Notes: generated by a model from the sequence alone, not told the origin. A DNA stretch of 64,000 bases from JAJNPS01 sp031378845 (GCA_031378845.1 JANNES010000015.1:372001-436000), one strand, 5' to 3'; positions 8,260 to 17,221 are shown, counted from the first letter of the stretch. Translations and numbers: made by a program.

Positions 8260-9426
8260 ATGGCACAAACCCATCCCGGTGGCTTTGGCCTTTACCTGCA
8301 TTGGCCCTTTTGCCAGTCAAAGTGCCCTTATTGTGACTTTAACAGTCATGTCAGCGCCACGATCAACCAAGATCGCTGGCGCAGTGCCTATCTGGCAGAA
8401 ATCGACCGCGCCGGATCAGAAACCAAAGGCCACTTGCTGGAAACGGTCTACTTTGGTGGCGGCACGCCTTCCTTGATGGATCCCGACGTGGTGGCCGACG
8501 TCATTGCGCGCATTCGCATGACCTGGCCAATGGTCAATGATCCCGAAATCACGCTTGAGGCCAACCCGACATCTGTCGAGGCGGGCCGTTTCCGTGCCTA
8601 TGCTGATGCGGGCGTGAATCGCGTCTCCATGGGCATTCAGGCCTTGAACGACACAGACCTCAAGAAGCTCGGCAGGTTGCATAGCGCCAAAGAGGCAATG
8701 GCCGCCTTTACGGTCGCGCGAGAGATTTTTTCGCGCACCAGCTTTGACCTCATTTATGCGCGGCAAGACCAAGACCTAGATGCGTGGATCAGCGAGTTGA
8801 CGCAGGCAATTTCCTGGGCCGGGGAGCACCTGTCCCTCTATCAGCTCACAATCGAGCCGGGCACCGCCTTTGGTGACCGACAGGCAAAGGGAGGCCTGAA
8901 CGGCCTGCCGAGTGAAGATTTGTCGGCTGACATGTATCTGAAAACAAACGATATTTGTCAATCTTCTGGTCTGATCTCGTATGAAGTTTCGAACTATGCC
9001 GCGCCAGGCTCTGAGTCGCGCCACAACTGCATCTACTGGCGCGGTGGCGACTATGTCGGGATTGGTCCCGGCGCGCATGGCCGCTTGACGCTTGATGGCC
9101 ACCGCTGGGCAACCGAGACCCCGTTGTTGCCAAACGCCTGGCTGGAGCGCGTCGAGCGCGAGGGCTCTGGTGAAAAACCACGCCTGGCGCTGAGCCCGCC
9201 GGAATGGGGGCAGGAATATCTGATGATGGGTCTGCGCATGACCGAAGGAATAGCAATGAGCCGTTATCTTGCAATCTGTGGTCAAGAGCTTGATTCCGCA
9301 TCAATCACAGAGCTTTTGGGCCTGGGCCTATTGCAAACATCAGGTGACCGGCTTTTTGCCACTCCCAGTGGTCGGCTCGTGTTGAACGGTGTCCTTCGCG
9401 CCCTCTTGCGGACAAGTTCAGCCTAA
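8260..9426 (+). CDS. hemW: Radical SAM protein HemW (heme chaperone, CPO-like)
   Basis: HemW binds heme and is proposed to deliver it to respiratory enzymes; it was formerly mis-annotated as oxygen-independent coproporphyrinogen oxidase. 388 residues. The radical-SAM cluster motif is FCQSKCPYCDF (Cys18, Cys22, Cys25), and the HemW pattern lacks the extra cysteine of HemN that gives CxxxCxxCxC. YFGGGTPSL, TLEANPTS and GVNRVSMGIQALND are typical SAM-barrel motifs, followed by a HemW C-terminal domain (GPGAHGRL). It starts 4 bp after the RidA-family gene and its 3' end overlaps convergent parB by 4 bp. Confidence 0.95.
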   Translation: MAQTHPGGFGLYLHWPFCQSKCPYCDFNSHVSATINQDRWRSAYLAEIDRAGSETKGHLLETVYFGGGTPSLMDPDVVADVIARIRMTWPMVNDPEITLEANPTSVEAGRFRAYADAGVNRVSMGIQALNDTDLKKLGRLHSAKEAMAAFTVAREIFSRTSFDLIYARQDQDLDAWISELTQAISWAGEHLSLYQLTIEPGTAFGDRQAKGGLNGLPSEDLSADMYLKTNDICQSSGLISYEVSNYAAPGSESRHNCIYWRGGDYVGIGPGAHGRLTLDGHRWATETPLLPNAWLERVEREGSGEKPRLALSPPEWGQEYLMMGLRMTEGIAMSRYLAICGQELDSASITELLGLGLLQTSGDRLFATPSGRLVLNGVLRALLRTSSA

Positions 9427-10334
9427 AGCGCGTTGGCTCTTGGCAACATCGAGAGGCCCCTGCACAGCGCGTCCAGGTCGTCCAGGGTTCGGTACTTTAT
9501 CGTCACTATTCCCGCAGAGCCGCCCAGTTCATGATCGATTTTGACCGTCATTCCCAGATTGGCCGAAAGATCCGCCTCAAGCGCGCGCGTATCGGCGTCC
9601 TTCTCACCAGACGGATTCCGCCGCACAGTCTTGGGCGCACGCGGCTCTTGGGATGCTTTGGCAAGCCGTTCGGCTTCCCGCACAGATAGCCCTCGGTCAA
9701 CTACGATCCGGGCGAGCTCCGCGGGGTTCGGGCATGTGATCAGGGCGCGCGCATGGCCTGCTGACAGTTGGCCTTGCCGCACCATGTCCTGCACGCCATC
9801 AGGCAGCGTCAGAAGACGAAGCAAGTTGGCGATATGGCTGCGGCTCTTGGACAAAGCCTCTGCCATCCGCTCTTGGGTGTGGCCAAATCGGTCAATCAGC
9901 TGTCGAAAGCCCATGGCCTCTTCGATCGCGTTCAGATCTGCGCGCTGGATGTTTTCTATGATCGCGATTTCCAGCACTTCGGTGTCGTCAAGGTCACGCG
10001 AAATGACAGGAAGTTCGTGAATCTGCGCCATCTGTGCTGCCCGCCAACGGCGCTCACCCGCGACGATCTCGTACAGACCTTCGGCCCCCGAAGGCCGCAC
10101 GATCAGCGGCTGAAGAATGCCCTTGACCCGGATGGATGCCGACAAATCAGCAAGCGCTGACTCGTCAAAGTGTCGTCTTGGCTGAAGCGGATTGGCCCGA
10201 AGCTTTTCAATCGGCACCATCATCACGCTCTTGCGTCCTTGCTCACTCCCCAAGGGGGCCGCACCCAGGGAGATATCTGCCATGAGCGCCGACAGGCCCC
10301 GCCCAAGCCCTCGTTTCTCATCTTTTTGCGCCAT
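9423..10334 (-). CDS. parB: Chromosome-partitioning protein ParB
   Basis: CTP-dependent DNA clamp that loads at parS and helps segregate the origin region; 303 residues. The N-terminal CTP-binding domain has IEKLRANPLQPRRHFDE and the GERRWRAA motif, and the helix-turn-helix region is clear (RFGHTQERMAEALSKSRSHIANLLRLLTLP, then GQLSAGHARAL). The C-terminal dimerisation domain ends TIKYRTLDDLDALCRGL. The start ATG abuts the parA stop (TGATG-type overlap). Two parS sites lie 1.4 and 3.3 kb away, in rsmG and at the mnmE/mnmG junction. Confidence 0.97.
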   Translation of the reverse strand: MAQKDEKRGLGRGLSALMADISLGAAPLGSEQGRKSVMMVPIEKLRANPLQPRRHFDESALADLSASIRVKGILQPLIVRPSGAEGLYEIVAGERRWRAAQMAQIHELPVISRDLDDTEVLEIAIIENIQRADLNAIEEAMGFRQLIDRFGHTQERMAEALSKSRSHIANLLRLLTLPDGVQDMVRQGQLSAGHARALITCPNPAELARIVVDRGLSVREAERLAKASQEPRAPKTVRRNPSGEKDADTRALEADLSANLGMTVKIDHELGGSAGIVTIKYRTLDDLDALCRGLSMLPRANAL

Positions 10335-11161
10335 TACAAGTGCACCTCGGCTTTGTTTGGTAGAAGATTGTGGCGCCCGGCAAGTTCCGCGGCAAGCGCT
10401 CGATAGGCAACCGATCCGCGCGATGTAGGGTCATACCTGAGCACTGGCAACGCAAACGACGGCGCTTCGCTGATCCGGACCGCCCGAGGAATCACTGTCT
10501 TGAACACTAGGTCACCGAGAGTGCCGCGGACGTCAGCCTCAACCTGTTGTGAAAGTCGGTTGCGGCTGTCCGACATCGTCATGGCAATGCCTTCGATTCG
10601 CAGGTCCGGGTTTGCGGTCTGCCGGATATCTCGAATCGTAAGCATCAATTGCGACAGGCCCTCCAAGGCAAAGAACTCGGCCTGTAGCGGGACAAGCACC
10701 GAATGGCAGGCAACCAGCGCGTTCACTGTCAAAAGGCTAAGCGAAGGCGGGCAATCAATCAAAATGAGATCAAACCCAAACGCCTCCATCGCCGGCTGAC
10801 GAAGCGCATCATGCAACAGAAAGCTGCGCCGTTCGTTTGAGACAAGCTCCATATCAGCAGATGAAAGGTCCGCGTTGGCAGGCGCGATCAGGACGCCGGG
10901 GGTTGTGGTTTGCAAAATGACCTCGCCCAGCGGCACCTCATCAAAGATGAGATCATAGGTCGTTCGCCGTCGTTGGGCGACCTCGATGCCCAGTCCGGTC
11001 GACGCGTTGCCCTGCGGGTCAAGATCAACCAAGAGAACTTTTGCGCCCAACTCAGCCAGTCCCGCGGAAAGGTTGATGGCAGTGGTCGTTTTACCAACGC
11101 CACCTTTCTGGTTCGCGATCGCGATGATCCGTGGAGCGGGCTTACGTTGCTGGTCTTGCAA
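10334..11161 (-). CDS. parA: Chromosome-partitioning ATPase ParA
   Basis: Walker-type ATPase that positions ParB-parS complexes; 275 residues. The deviant Walker A motif KGGVGKTTTAINLS follows a short N-terminus (IIAIANQ), and VLLVDLDPQGNASTGLG, DLILIDCPPSLSLLTVNAL and the VPLQAEFFALEGLSQL stretch are the ParA/Soj family blocks. The absence of a long N-terminal DNA-binding extension marks it as a chromosomal (type Ib-like) ParA rather than a plasmid one. It overlaps rsmG by 20 bp and parB by one base, consistent with one operon with rsmG, as in most alphaproteobacteria. Confidence 0.97.
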   Translation of the reverse strand: MQDQQRKPAPRIIAIANQKGGVGKTTTAINLSAGLAELGAKVLLVDLDPQGNASTGLGIEVAQRRRTTYDLIFDEVPLGEVILQTTTPGVLIAPANADLSSADMELVSNERRSFLLHDALRQPAMEAFGFDLILIDCPPSLSLLTVNALVACHSVLVPLQAEFFALEGLSQLMLTIRDIRQTANPDLRIEGIAMTMSDSRNRLSQQVEADVRGTLGDLVFKTVIPRAVRISEAPSFALPVLRYDPTSRGSVAYRALAAELAGRHNLLPNKAEVHL

Positions 11162-11780
11162 GTCGAATATCCTTGATTTTCAACAGTGCGGCTCCGTCTT
11201 GGGTCACGCTGGCTATCTCCTCGATGTCGAACCGCCATGTAAGGCGGGCAGCCGCAACTTCGCTTGAATATGCCTCGCCCTTCAACAGCAGGGCCGTGCC
11301 GGTCGGCGCAAGATGTCGTTCGGCCATGCCCAGCAGCTTCACCAGAGGGGCAAGCGCCCGCGCAGAAACGACGTCTGCCTGCAGCGGTGGAACAACCTCC
11401 AATCTTGCAGAGATAACCACTGCGCTCAACAAAAGCTCCGATACGATCACTCGCAGAAAAGTCGCCTTTCGTCGATCCGATTCGACCATGGTCAGCCGCA
11501 GATCCGGTCGCAGTTCTTTCGCAAGAATTGCAATGACCAGGCCGGGAAAGCCGCCGCCGCTGCCCAGATCGACCCAAGACTTTTGCGACGGCCGAAGGTG
11601 CGCGAAAAGCTGCGCGCTGTCCAACAGATGGCGGGTGCGCAGATCACTTAGCGAGTCGCGCGACACCAGGTTGATCTTCGGGGACCATTGGCAAACACGG
11701 TCGAGAAAGACATTCAGCGCGCGCTCTGTTTCACGTGAAACATCAAGGCCCGCCATCAGCGGGACGCGATCATCCATCAC
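11142..11780 (-). CDS. rsmG: 16S rRNA (guanine527-N7)-methyltransferase RsmG (GidB)
   Basis: Methylates G527 of 16S rRNA using SAM; 212 residues. The SAM-binding glycine loop is WVDLGSGGGFPGLVIAI, preceded by NLVSRDSLSDLRTRHLLDSAQL, both hallmark RsmG blocks; VSARALAPLVKLL is the motif region near the C-terminus. The start overlaps the mnmG stop by 4 bp. A perfect parS site lies inside the coding sequence (11727-11742), covering codons for the DVSRET residues, so this gene doubles as a partition centromere. Confidence 0.96.
   Translation of the reverse strand: MMDDRVPLMAGLDVSRETERALNVFLDRVCQWSPKINLVSRDSLSDLRTRHLLDSAQLFAHLRPSQKSWVDLGSGGGFPGLVIAILAKELRPDLRLTMVESDRRKATFLRVIVSELLLSAVVISARLEVVPPLQADVVSARALAPLVKLLGMAERHLAPTGTALLLKGEAYSSEVAAARLTWRFDIEEIASVTQDGAALLKIKDIRLARPAT
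11727..11742. promoter_or_regulatory. parS site 1 (perfect)
   Basis: TGTTTCACGTGAAACA, a perfect 16-bp palindrome identical to the widely conserved bacterial parS consensus, inside rsmG. It is the loading site for ParB, encoded about 1.4 kb away. It is one of two sites in the window and is close to the oriC candidate, as expected for alphaproteobacterial centromeres. Confidence 0.95.
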
Positions 11781-13642
11781 GGCGCGGCGCGCTGGCGTGG
11801 CCGGTGGCGTAAATGTGCTAGCAGCAGCACGAGCGCTGCTGGCGTCATGCCTTCAATCCGCGAGGCCTGCGCCAAACTGCTCGGCCGAACGAGATTAAGC
11901 TTTGTCTTCAGTTCGTTGGACAGACCGGGCAGACGTTCATAGTCAAAGCCAGACGGAATAGACTGCTGCTCTTCTTTTTGCAGGGCCAGCACATCCGCAC
12001 TTTGTCGGCCACAGTATGGCGCATAAAGCGCCTCAATCGCGATCTGCTCCCTCGCCTGCGCCTCGATGCTCAAAAACTGTGGACAGAGGGCAACCGCCTG
12101 GTCGCCCGTCGCGCCAGCAAGACCAAGAAGCGAAAACACCGATCGTTTCTGGCCATCCTGGCTGACGTGAATATGGCGGGCCGCAAGTTCCTTTGGTGAA
12201 AATGTCGCCGCGCGCAAAAGCTCGGTACCGCGGATAATCTGCCCCTTCTTCTGTGAGTATCTCGCCCAGCGCTCATCGCCGACACATCCAAGCGACCGGC
12301 CAAGAGAGGTAAGCCGCTGGTCAGCGTTGTCCGCCCGCAGCGACAAACGAAACTCCGCGCGCGACGTGAACATCCTGTAGGGCTCAGTCACACCTCTTGT
12401 CGTCAGATCGTCAACCAGCACGCCAATATAGCTGTTGCTGCGACTAAAGGCTGCGCGATCCAAATCAAGCGCCTCAGCGGCCGCATTCAGGCCAGCGACC
12501 ATACCTTGCGCGGCAGCCTCCTCATAGCCGGTCGTCCCGTTGATCTGACCGGCAAAGTAAAGCCCGTCTTGTCCCAGAACTGCAAGCTCGCCTGAAAGCC
12601 CGCGCGGGTCGAAATAGTCGTACTCAATCGCGTAACCCGGCTGCAGAATCCTGACGCCCTCGAGACCTTGTATCGTTTGCACATATTCGAGCTGGACTTC
12701 GGCGGGCAACGACGTGGAAATTCCGTTCGGGTAAACCGTTGTATCATCCAGGCCTTCTGGTTCCAGATAGACCTGATGGCTTGGCTTATCCCCAAACCTG
12801 ACGACTTTGTCTTCGATGGACGGGCAGTACCGCGGTCCGACTCCGTCGATGTGGCCGCCATATATTGCCGATAAGCCAATGTTCTTGCGCACAATATCAT
12901 GCGTCTGGTCATTGGTGCTAGTGATCCCGCAGGAAACTTGTCGCAGGTCGGGGGATGAATTCAGAAAAGACAGCATGACAGGTCGTTCATCACCAGCCTG
13001 CGCCTCAACTTTAGCCCAGTTGATCGTCTTGCCATCCAGACGCGGCGGTGTTCCGGTCTTCAGGCGACCTCGAGACAGGCCCAAATCCTGTAGAAAGCCC
13101 GCCAGGCCAGTGCTGGCCTGATCCCCAACCCGACCGCCAGACTGCTGCTTGTCTCCGATATGGATCACTCCGTTCAGAAAAGTACCAGTGGTGACGATAA
13201 CGGCCCGACAATTCAGATGTGTCCCGCGCGAAAGCGACACGCCCGTTATGCGGTTGGATTGCCGCAACAACCCGGCAACTTCACCCTCGATGACAACAAG
13301 CCCGTCTTGCCCGTTCACCGCAGCCTGCATGTATGAACGATATACCGCGCGGTCGATCTGCACCCTCGGACCCTGGACCGCTGGTCCCTTGCTGCGATTC
13401 AATAACCTGTACTGGATGCCGGATGCGTCTGCTGCCCGGCCCATAACACCATCCAGCGCATCGATTTCTCTGACGAGATGCCCCTTGCCAAGCCCGCCCA
13501 TTGCCGGATTGCAAGACATCGCGCCGATCGTTTCGCGCCTCATCGTTACCAGCGCCGTGTGCGCGCCTCGGCGTGCGGCCGCGAACGCCGCTTCCGTGCC
13601 CGCGTGGCCACCGCCGATGACGATCACGTCAAAATGTTTCAC
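11777..13642 (-). CDS. mnmG: tRNA uridine-5-carboxymethylaminomethyl modification enzyme MnmG (GidA)
   Basis: FAD-dependent subunit of the MnmEG complex that modifies U34 of certain tRNAs; 621 residues, family length. The dinucleotide-binding motif VIGGGHAGTEAAFAAARRGA is at residues 8-27, followed by SCNPAMGGLGKGHLVREIDALDG and RLKTGTPPRLDG. The start is a GTG: the first codons GTG AAA CAT TTT read out of the parS palindrome, and the AGAGG ribosome-binding site is on its mnmE-side flank. It lies between mnmE (9-bp gap) and rsmG (4-bp overlap) on the same strand. Confidence 0.96.
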   Translation of the reverse strand: MKHFDVIVIGGGHAGTEAAFAAARRGAHTALVTMRRETIGAMSCNPAMGGLGKGHLVREIDALDGVMGRAADASGIQYRLLNRSKGPAVQGPRVQIDRAVYRSYMQAAVNGQDGLVVIEGEVAGLLRQSNRITGVSLSRGTHLNCRAVIVTTGTFLNGVIHIGDKQQSGGRVGDQASTGLAGFLQDLGLSRGRLKTGTPPRLDGKTINWAKVEAQAGDERPVMLSFLNSSPDLRQVSCGITSTNDQTHDIVRKNIGLSAIYGGHIDGVGPRYCPSIEDKVVRFGDKPSHQVYLEPEGLDDTTVYPNGISTSLPAEVQLEYVQTIQGLEGVRILQPGYAIEYDYFDPRGLSGELAVLGQDGLYFAGQINGTTGYEEAAAQGMVAGLNAAAEALDLDRAAFSRSNSYIGVLVDDLTTRGVTEPYRMFTSRAEFRLSLRADNADQRLTSLGRSLGCVGDERWARYSQKKGQIIRGTELLRAATFSPKELAARHIHVSQDGQKRSVFSLLGLAGATGDQAVALCPQFLSIEAQAREQIAIEALYAPYCGRQSADVLALQKEEQQSIPSGFDYERLPGLSNELKTKLNLVRPSSLAQASRIEGMTPAALVLLLAHLRHRPRQRAAP

Positions 13643-13650
13643 GTGAAACC
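13635..13650. promoter_or_regulatory. parS site 2 (15/16), containing the mnmG start codon
   Basis: TGTTTCACGTGAAACC differs from the perfect parS palindrome only at the last base. It sits in the 9-bp gap between mnmE and mnmG and extends into mnmG, so that the GTG start codon of mnmG (13642-13640) is the central GTG of the palindrome read on the minus strand. ParB binding would therefore cover the translation start region of mnmG on the DNA. Confidence 0.92.
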
Positions 13651-13651
13651 T

Positions 13652-14935
13652 CTACTTCCCGATACAGAAGCTGGAGAAAATCTGGTCCAGCAGGTCCTCG
13701 ACATCAACCCTGCCAACCAAAGAGTCCAGCGCCCGCGTGGCTGCACGAAGATGCTCGGCAGCAATCTCCAGCCTTGCAGCGCCATGCTCTAGCTCAGTTC
13801 GTGCTGATTCTAAAGACCCCCATGCGTGCTCGATCGCGACACGGTGGCGTTGTCGCGTTGCGGTCGCAGCGCCTGCGGCTCGTTGTGACAGCTCAACACT
13901 GACAGCGGCGATCAGTTCGGCGACGCCTTGCCCCGTAAGCGCCGAAACCGCAAGGCTCCCCGCCGGGCCCGCCCCCAGGTCGGCCTTTGTCCGGACCAAA
14001 AGATCACCCGGCGACAGTCGATGAAAGTCTTGCGTATTGTCGTCTACCAAAACCAGACGAAGATCTGCCACCGCGGCGCGCTGTCGGGCGCGCTCCACGC
14101 CGACTGCCTCAATCGGGTCATCCGTTTCGCGCAGACCTGCCGTGTCCAGCAACGTCACAGCGAGACCGCCAATATCCATCCGGACTTCGATTACATCACG
14201 GGTAGTCCCCGCAGTCGACGAAGTGATGGCTGCGTCTCGACCAGCTAACACATTGAGAAGTGTCGATTTTCCTACGTTCGGCGCGCCAATTATGGCGACT
14301 TCGAAACCATCGCGTATTCGCTCGGCAATTCGCACACCATGGATCTCTGGCGCCAACGCGCCGCATGCAAATTCAATGTTACCCATTATATCTTTCAAGA
14401 GATCGCCTGGAAGCTCTTCGTCAGAAAAGTCGATCAACGCCGCGACCAGCGCCGATGCCCGCACCAGATGTGCCTTGATCGTATCGGCTTTAACCCTCAG
14501 AGACCCGGAAAAGACACCCATCGCCTGGCGCCTCTGAACCTCGGTCTCGGCGTCGATCAGGTCCGCCAGTCCTTCGACCTGCGACAGATCCAACTTGCCG
14601 TTCTCAAGCGCGCGCCGCGTGAACTCACCGGGATCCGCGATCCGTAACCCGAAATCGATTAAGGCGTTGGAAACGGCGGCGGTGCTCGCCAAGCTTCCAT
14701 GCAGATGCAGCTCCGCCATCGCTTCATCGGTAAAGCTGTGCCCGGCGGCAAAGATAATGACCAGCACCTGATCCAGAACCTCGCCCCGCCAGACGAGCTT
14801 GCGAACCGCCGCACGCCGATCTTGGGGCAAAGCACACAGCGACGCGACCGCCGCATGAGCCTGCGGTCCTGAAATGCGGACGACCGCGACACCCGCCTTG
14901 CCGCGCGCGCTGGCCAACGCGAAAATCGTATCCAC
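13652..14935 (-). CDS. mnmE: tRNA modification GTPase MnmE (TrmE)
   Basis: K-stimulated GTPase partner of MnmG in wobble-uridine modification; 427 residues, slightly shorter than the E. coli enzyme (about 454). The N-terminal tetrahydrofolate-binding domain begins DTIFALASARGKAGVAVVRISGP. The G domain has G1 GAPNVGKSTLLN, G2 TTRDV, G3 DTAGLRET and a G4-like RTKADL. The C-terminus carries the catalytic cysteine motif FCIGK. Gene order mnmE-mnmG-rsmG-parA-parB, all leftward, is the standard origin-proximal block. Confidence 0.97.
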   Translation of the reverse strand: MDTIFALASARGKAGVAVVRISGPQAHAAVASLCALPQDRRAAVRKLVWRGEVLDQVLVIIFAAGHSFTDEAMAELHLHGSLASTAAVSNALIDFGLRIADPGEFTRRALENGKLDLSQVEGLADLIDAETEVQRRQAMGVFSGSLRVKADTIKAHLVRASALVAALIDFSDEELPGDLLKDIMGNIEFACGALAPEIHGVRIAERIRDGFEVAIIGAPNVGKSTLLNVLAGRDAAITSSTAGTTRDVIEVRMDIGGLAVTLLDTAGLRETDDPIEAVGVERARQRAAVADLRLVLVDDNTQDFHRLSPGDLLVRTKADLGAGPAGSLAVSALTGQGVAELIAAVSVELSQRAAGAATATRQRHRVAIEHAWGSLESARTELEHGAARLEIAAEHLRAATRALDSLVGRVDVEDLLDQIFSSFCIGK

Positions 14936-14967
14936 GAAAACCTCCTGTCAGGCTGTGATCAGGCAGT

Positions 14968-16239
14968 CTATGTGTTCATCGATTCGAAGAATTCGCTGTT
15001 GGATTTTGTCTGTTTGAGCTTCGTGATCAGGAACTCGATCGCGTCCGTCGTGCCCATCGGGTTCAGGATCCGCCGCAGCACATAGGTCTTTTGCAAATCC
15101 GTCTTTTCGACCAGCAGATCTTCTTTGCGGGTTCCAGACTTCAAAATATCCATCGCCGGGAAGACGCGCTTGTCGGCAACCTTGCGATCCAGAACAATCT
15201 CGCTATTTCCCGTTCCCTTAAACTCTTCAAAGATCACTTCATCCATACGGCTGCCGGTATCGATCAGCGCTGTCGCGATAATCGTCAATGATCCGCCTTC
15301 TTCGATGTTCCGCGCCGCGCCAAAGAACCGCTTCGGCCGCTGCAGCGCGTTTGCATCCACACCACCTGTCAGAACTTTTCCCGATGACGGAACCACCGTG
15401 TTGAACGCGCGGCCAAGCCGGGTGATCGAGTCCAGCAAGATCACCACATCCCGCTTGTGTTCGACCAGTCGTTTGGCCTTTTCGATCACCATTTCTGCGA
15501 CAGCGACATGCCGGGTGGCCGGTTCATCAAAGGTCGAAGAAACGACTTCGCCCCGAACCGAGCGCTGCATATCAGTCACTTCCTCTGGCCGCTCATCGAT
15601 CAAAAGCACGATCAGGTAACATTCCGGGTGATTGGTCGCGATCGAATGCGCAATGTTCTGCAACAGCACGGTCTTGCCCGTCCGAGGCGGCGCAACGATC
15701 AACCCACGCTGGCCTTTGCCGATCGGCGCCACCAAATCGATGATCCTCGCGGAGCGATCCTTGATCGTCGGATCCTCCACCTCCATCTTCAGCCGCTCAT
15801 CGGGATAAAGTGGTGTCAGGTTGTCAAAATGCACCTTATGGCGCGCCTTTTCCGGATCATCAAAGTTGATCCGGGTAACCTTTGTCATGCAAAAATAGCG
15901 CTCGTTCTCTCGCGGTGCTGCAATGACACCCTCAATTGTGTCGCCGGTGCGCAACGAGAACTGACGCAAGATATCGGGGCTTACATAGATGTCATCCGGC
16001 CCGGGCAGGTAGTTGGCCGAGGGGCTGCGAAGGAACCCAAAACCATCCTGAAGTACCTCCAGCACGCCGTCCCCGCCGATTTCCCAGCCCTCTTCGGCGT
16101 GCTCTTTCAGAAGCGAGAACATCATCTCGCCTTTTCGCATCGACGGCGCGTTCTCGATCTCCCACTCTTCAGCCATGGCCAACAGATCGGCGGGAGTCTT
16201 TGCCTTGAGCTCTGCGAGGTTCAAACGTTCTATTGTCAT
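14968..16239 (-). CDS. rho: Transcription termination factor Rho
   Basis: Hexameric RNA helicase that terminates transcription; 423 residues. The N-terminal three-helix region (MTIERLNLAELKAKTPADLLAMAEE) is followed by the RNA-binding cold-shock-like domain (GVLEVLQDGFGFLRSPSANYLPGPDDIYVSPDQIRR-like block), Walker A APPRTGKTVLLQ, Walker B VVILLDSITRLGRAFN and the Q-loop/R-loop region TGGVDANALQRPKRFFGAARN. It is separated from mnmE by 32 bp and from hemJ by about 126 bp in which no other gene was found. Confidence 0.98.
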   Translation of the reverse strand: MTIERLNLAELKAKTPADLLAMAEEWEIENAPSMRKGEMMFSLLKEHAEEGWEIGGDGVLEVLQDGFGFLRSPSANYLPGPDDIYVSPDILRQFSLRTGDTIEGVIAAPRENERYFCMTKVTRINFDDPEKARHKVHFDNLTPLYPDERLKMEVEDPTIKDRSARIIDLVAPIGKGQRGLIVAPPRTGKTVLLQNIAHSIATNHPECYLIVLLIDERPEEVTDMQRSVRGEVVSSTFDEPATRHVAVAEMVIEKAKRLVEHKRDVVILLDSITRLGRAFNTVVPSSGKVLTGGVDANALQRPKRFFGAARNIEEGGSLTIIATALIDTGSRMDEVIFEEFKGTGNSEIVLDRKVADKRVFPAMDILKSGTRKEDLLVEKTDLQKTYVLRRILNPMGTTDAIEFLITKLKQTKSNSEFFESMNT

Positions 16240-16365
16240 GAAGGGCCAGTCCCAAGCCCTCGACCATCAAGGAAGAGCGCTGTCAAAAGTGTGCATCGGG
16301 AAACGCGTCAGCCGGACGGCCACGCAAAATGCTCGCTAGGCCTTGTCGCTGCAAAAGTCAACAGT

Positions 16366-16815
16366 TCAGAACTTTACGAAGACCGAAACGACGATCAAGA
16401 TCATCAGCACCGTTGGGACCTCGTTCATCAGCCGGTAGCTACGCCCGGTCAGCTTGTTGTCCCCGGCAGCAAAGCCCTTGCGTCGGGCACCAAGCCACAT
16501 ATGGAACGCTGTCATCAACACAACTGCCGCAGCCTTGACCCACGGCCAGATGGCGGTCCAATCAACGATACCGGGCGTCACGGCCAGTAATATACCGAAA
16601 ACCCAGGTCGCAATCATGGCGGGGTTCATGATCGCTTTCAAAAGCCGGCGCTCCATTTTCTGGAACATGCCGTCTGTCTGGCTTCCCCGCTCCACTTCTT
16701 CGGCATGATAGACGAAAAGACGCGGCAAGTAGAACAGCCCGGCCATCCACGCGATCACGGAAATCACGTGCAAAGCCTTGATCCAGGGGTAGGCATTGGA
16801 GAGAAATTCAGTCAC
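16366..16815 (-). CDS. hemJ: Protoporphyrinogen oxidase HemJ
   Basis: Heme-biosynthesis membrane enzyme that oxidises protoporphyrinogen IX; about 149 residues with four hydrophobic segments. The HemJ N-terminal block YPWIKALHVISVIAWMAGLFYLPRLFVYH contains the conserved histidine and arginine, followed by MERRLLKAIMNPAM and KxxLLxxFHxxLG-like TAFHMWLGARRK with the second conserved histidine, and SYRLMNEVPTVLMI. I use the GTG at 16815 (VTEFLSNAYPW), which matches the usual N-terminus; a TTG at 16827 is the alternative. Its upstream side faces the oriC candidate. Confidence 0.93.
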   Translation of the reverse strand: MTEFLSNAYPWIKALHVISVIAWMAGLFYLPRLFVYHAEEVERGSQTDGMFQKMERRLLKAIMNPAMIATWVFGILLAVTPGIVDWTAIWPWVKAAAVVLMTAFHMWLGARRKGFAAGDNKLTGRSYRLMNEVPTVLMILIVVSVFVKF

Positions 16816-17221
16816 TGCGCCTCGCAACGGTCTTCTTCTGATAAAGATAAGGAACTATAGAAGGATGATGATGTAGGGCCTGTGGAAGACTGAATTTGAC
16901 GAACTGTCAACAGGTTTCTCTACAGGATCTCTTTTGCCAAGAGCCCTGGGGACAACAGAGGTGAAATTCTCTGAAATCTCGTATTGCACATATATATCAA
17001 AGCACTACTGAATTGACATCGACCTCAGCGCCACTTGTGAAAAGCCTCTTCTCCCATGCTATCCGGGCTTTATGCAGAACCTTCTGCCGACGATATCGAC
17101 AACGGGAAAACATCGGCGGCGATCCGCGAGATCGCGCAAGCATCGATGGTTTATGCTTCGTCATGGCTCTGCTAGCTTTCCATCCTATGGAACAAAGCAA
17201 GTCTATCCACAGAATGACCCC
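16816..17221. other. Candidate replication origin (oriC) region between hemJ and maf
   Basis: A 406-bp gap between the divergent hemJ and maf genes. The region flanked by rho/mnmEG/parAB on one side and maf-aroE-coaE-dnaQ on the other is where alphaproteobacterial origins are found. I see DnaA-box-like 9-mers relative to TTATNCACA: CTATCCACA (17203, 8/9), TTATGCAGA (17070, 8/9), TATTGCACA (16982, 7/9), and on the minus strand CTTTTCACA (17044-17036) and TCTTCCACA (16889-16881), 7/9 each. An AT-rich stretch lies at about 16969-17017. No perfect box is present and no coding frame is convincing. hemE, a usual neighbour, is not adjacent. Promoters for both flanking genes must also lie here. Confidence 0.45.

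Noticed and set aside
15457..16590. 377-codon plus-strand frame opposite rho and hemJ
   Set aside because: Entirely antisense to rho and hemJ, rich in His/Arg/Gln as expected for complement of GC-rich coding sequence.
17072..17221. N-terminal extension of maf by 50 residues
   Set aside because: The residues are basic and unlike Maf proteins; the conserved start MPDLILASAS lies at 17222 and the extension covers the oriC candidate.
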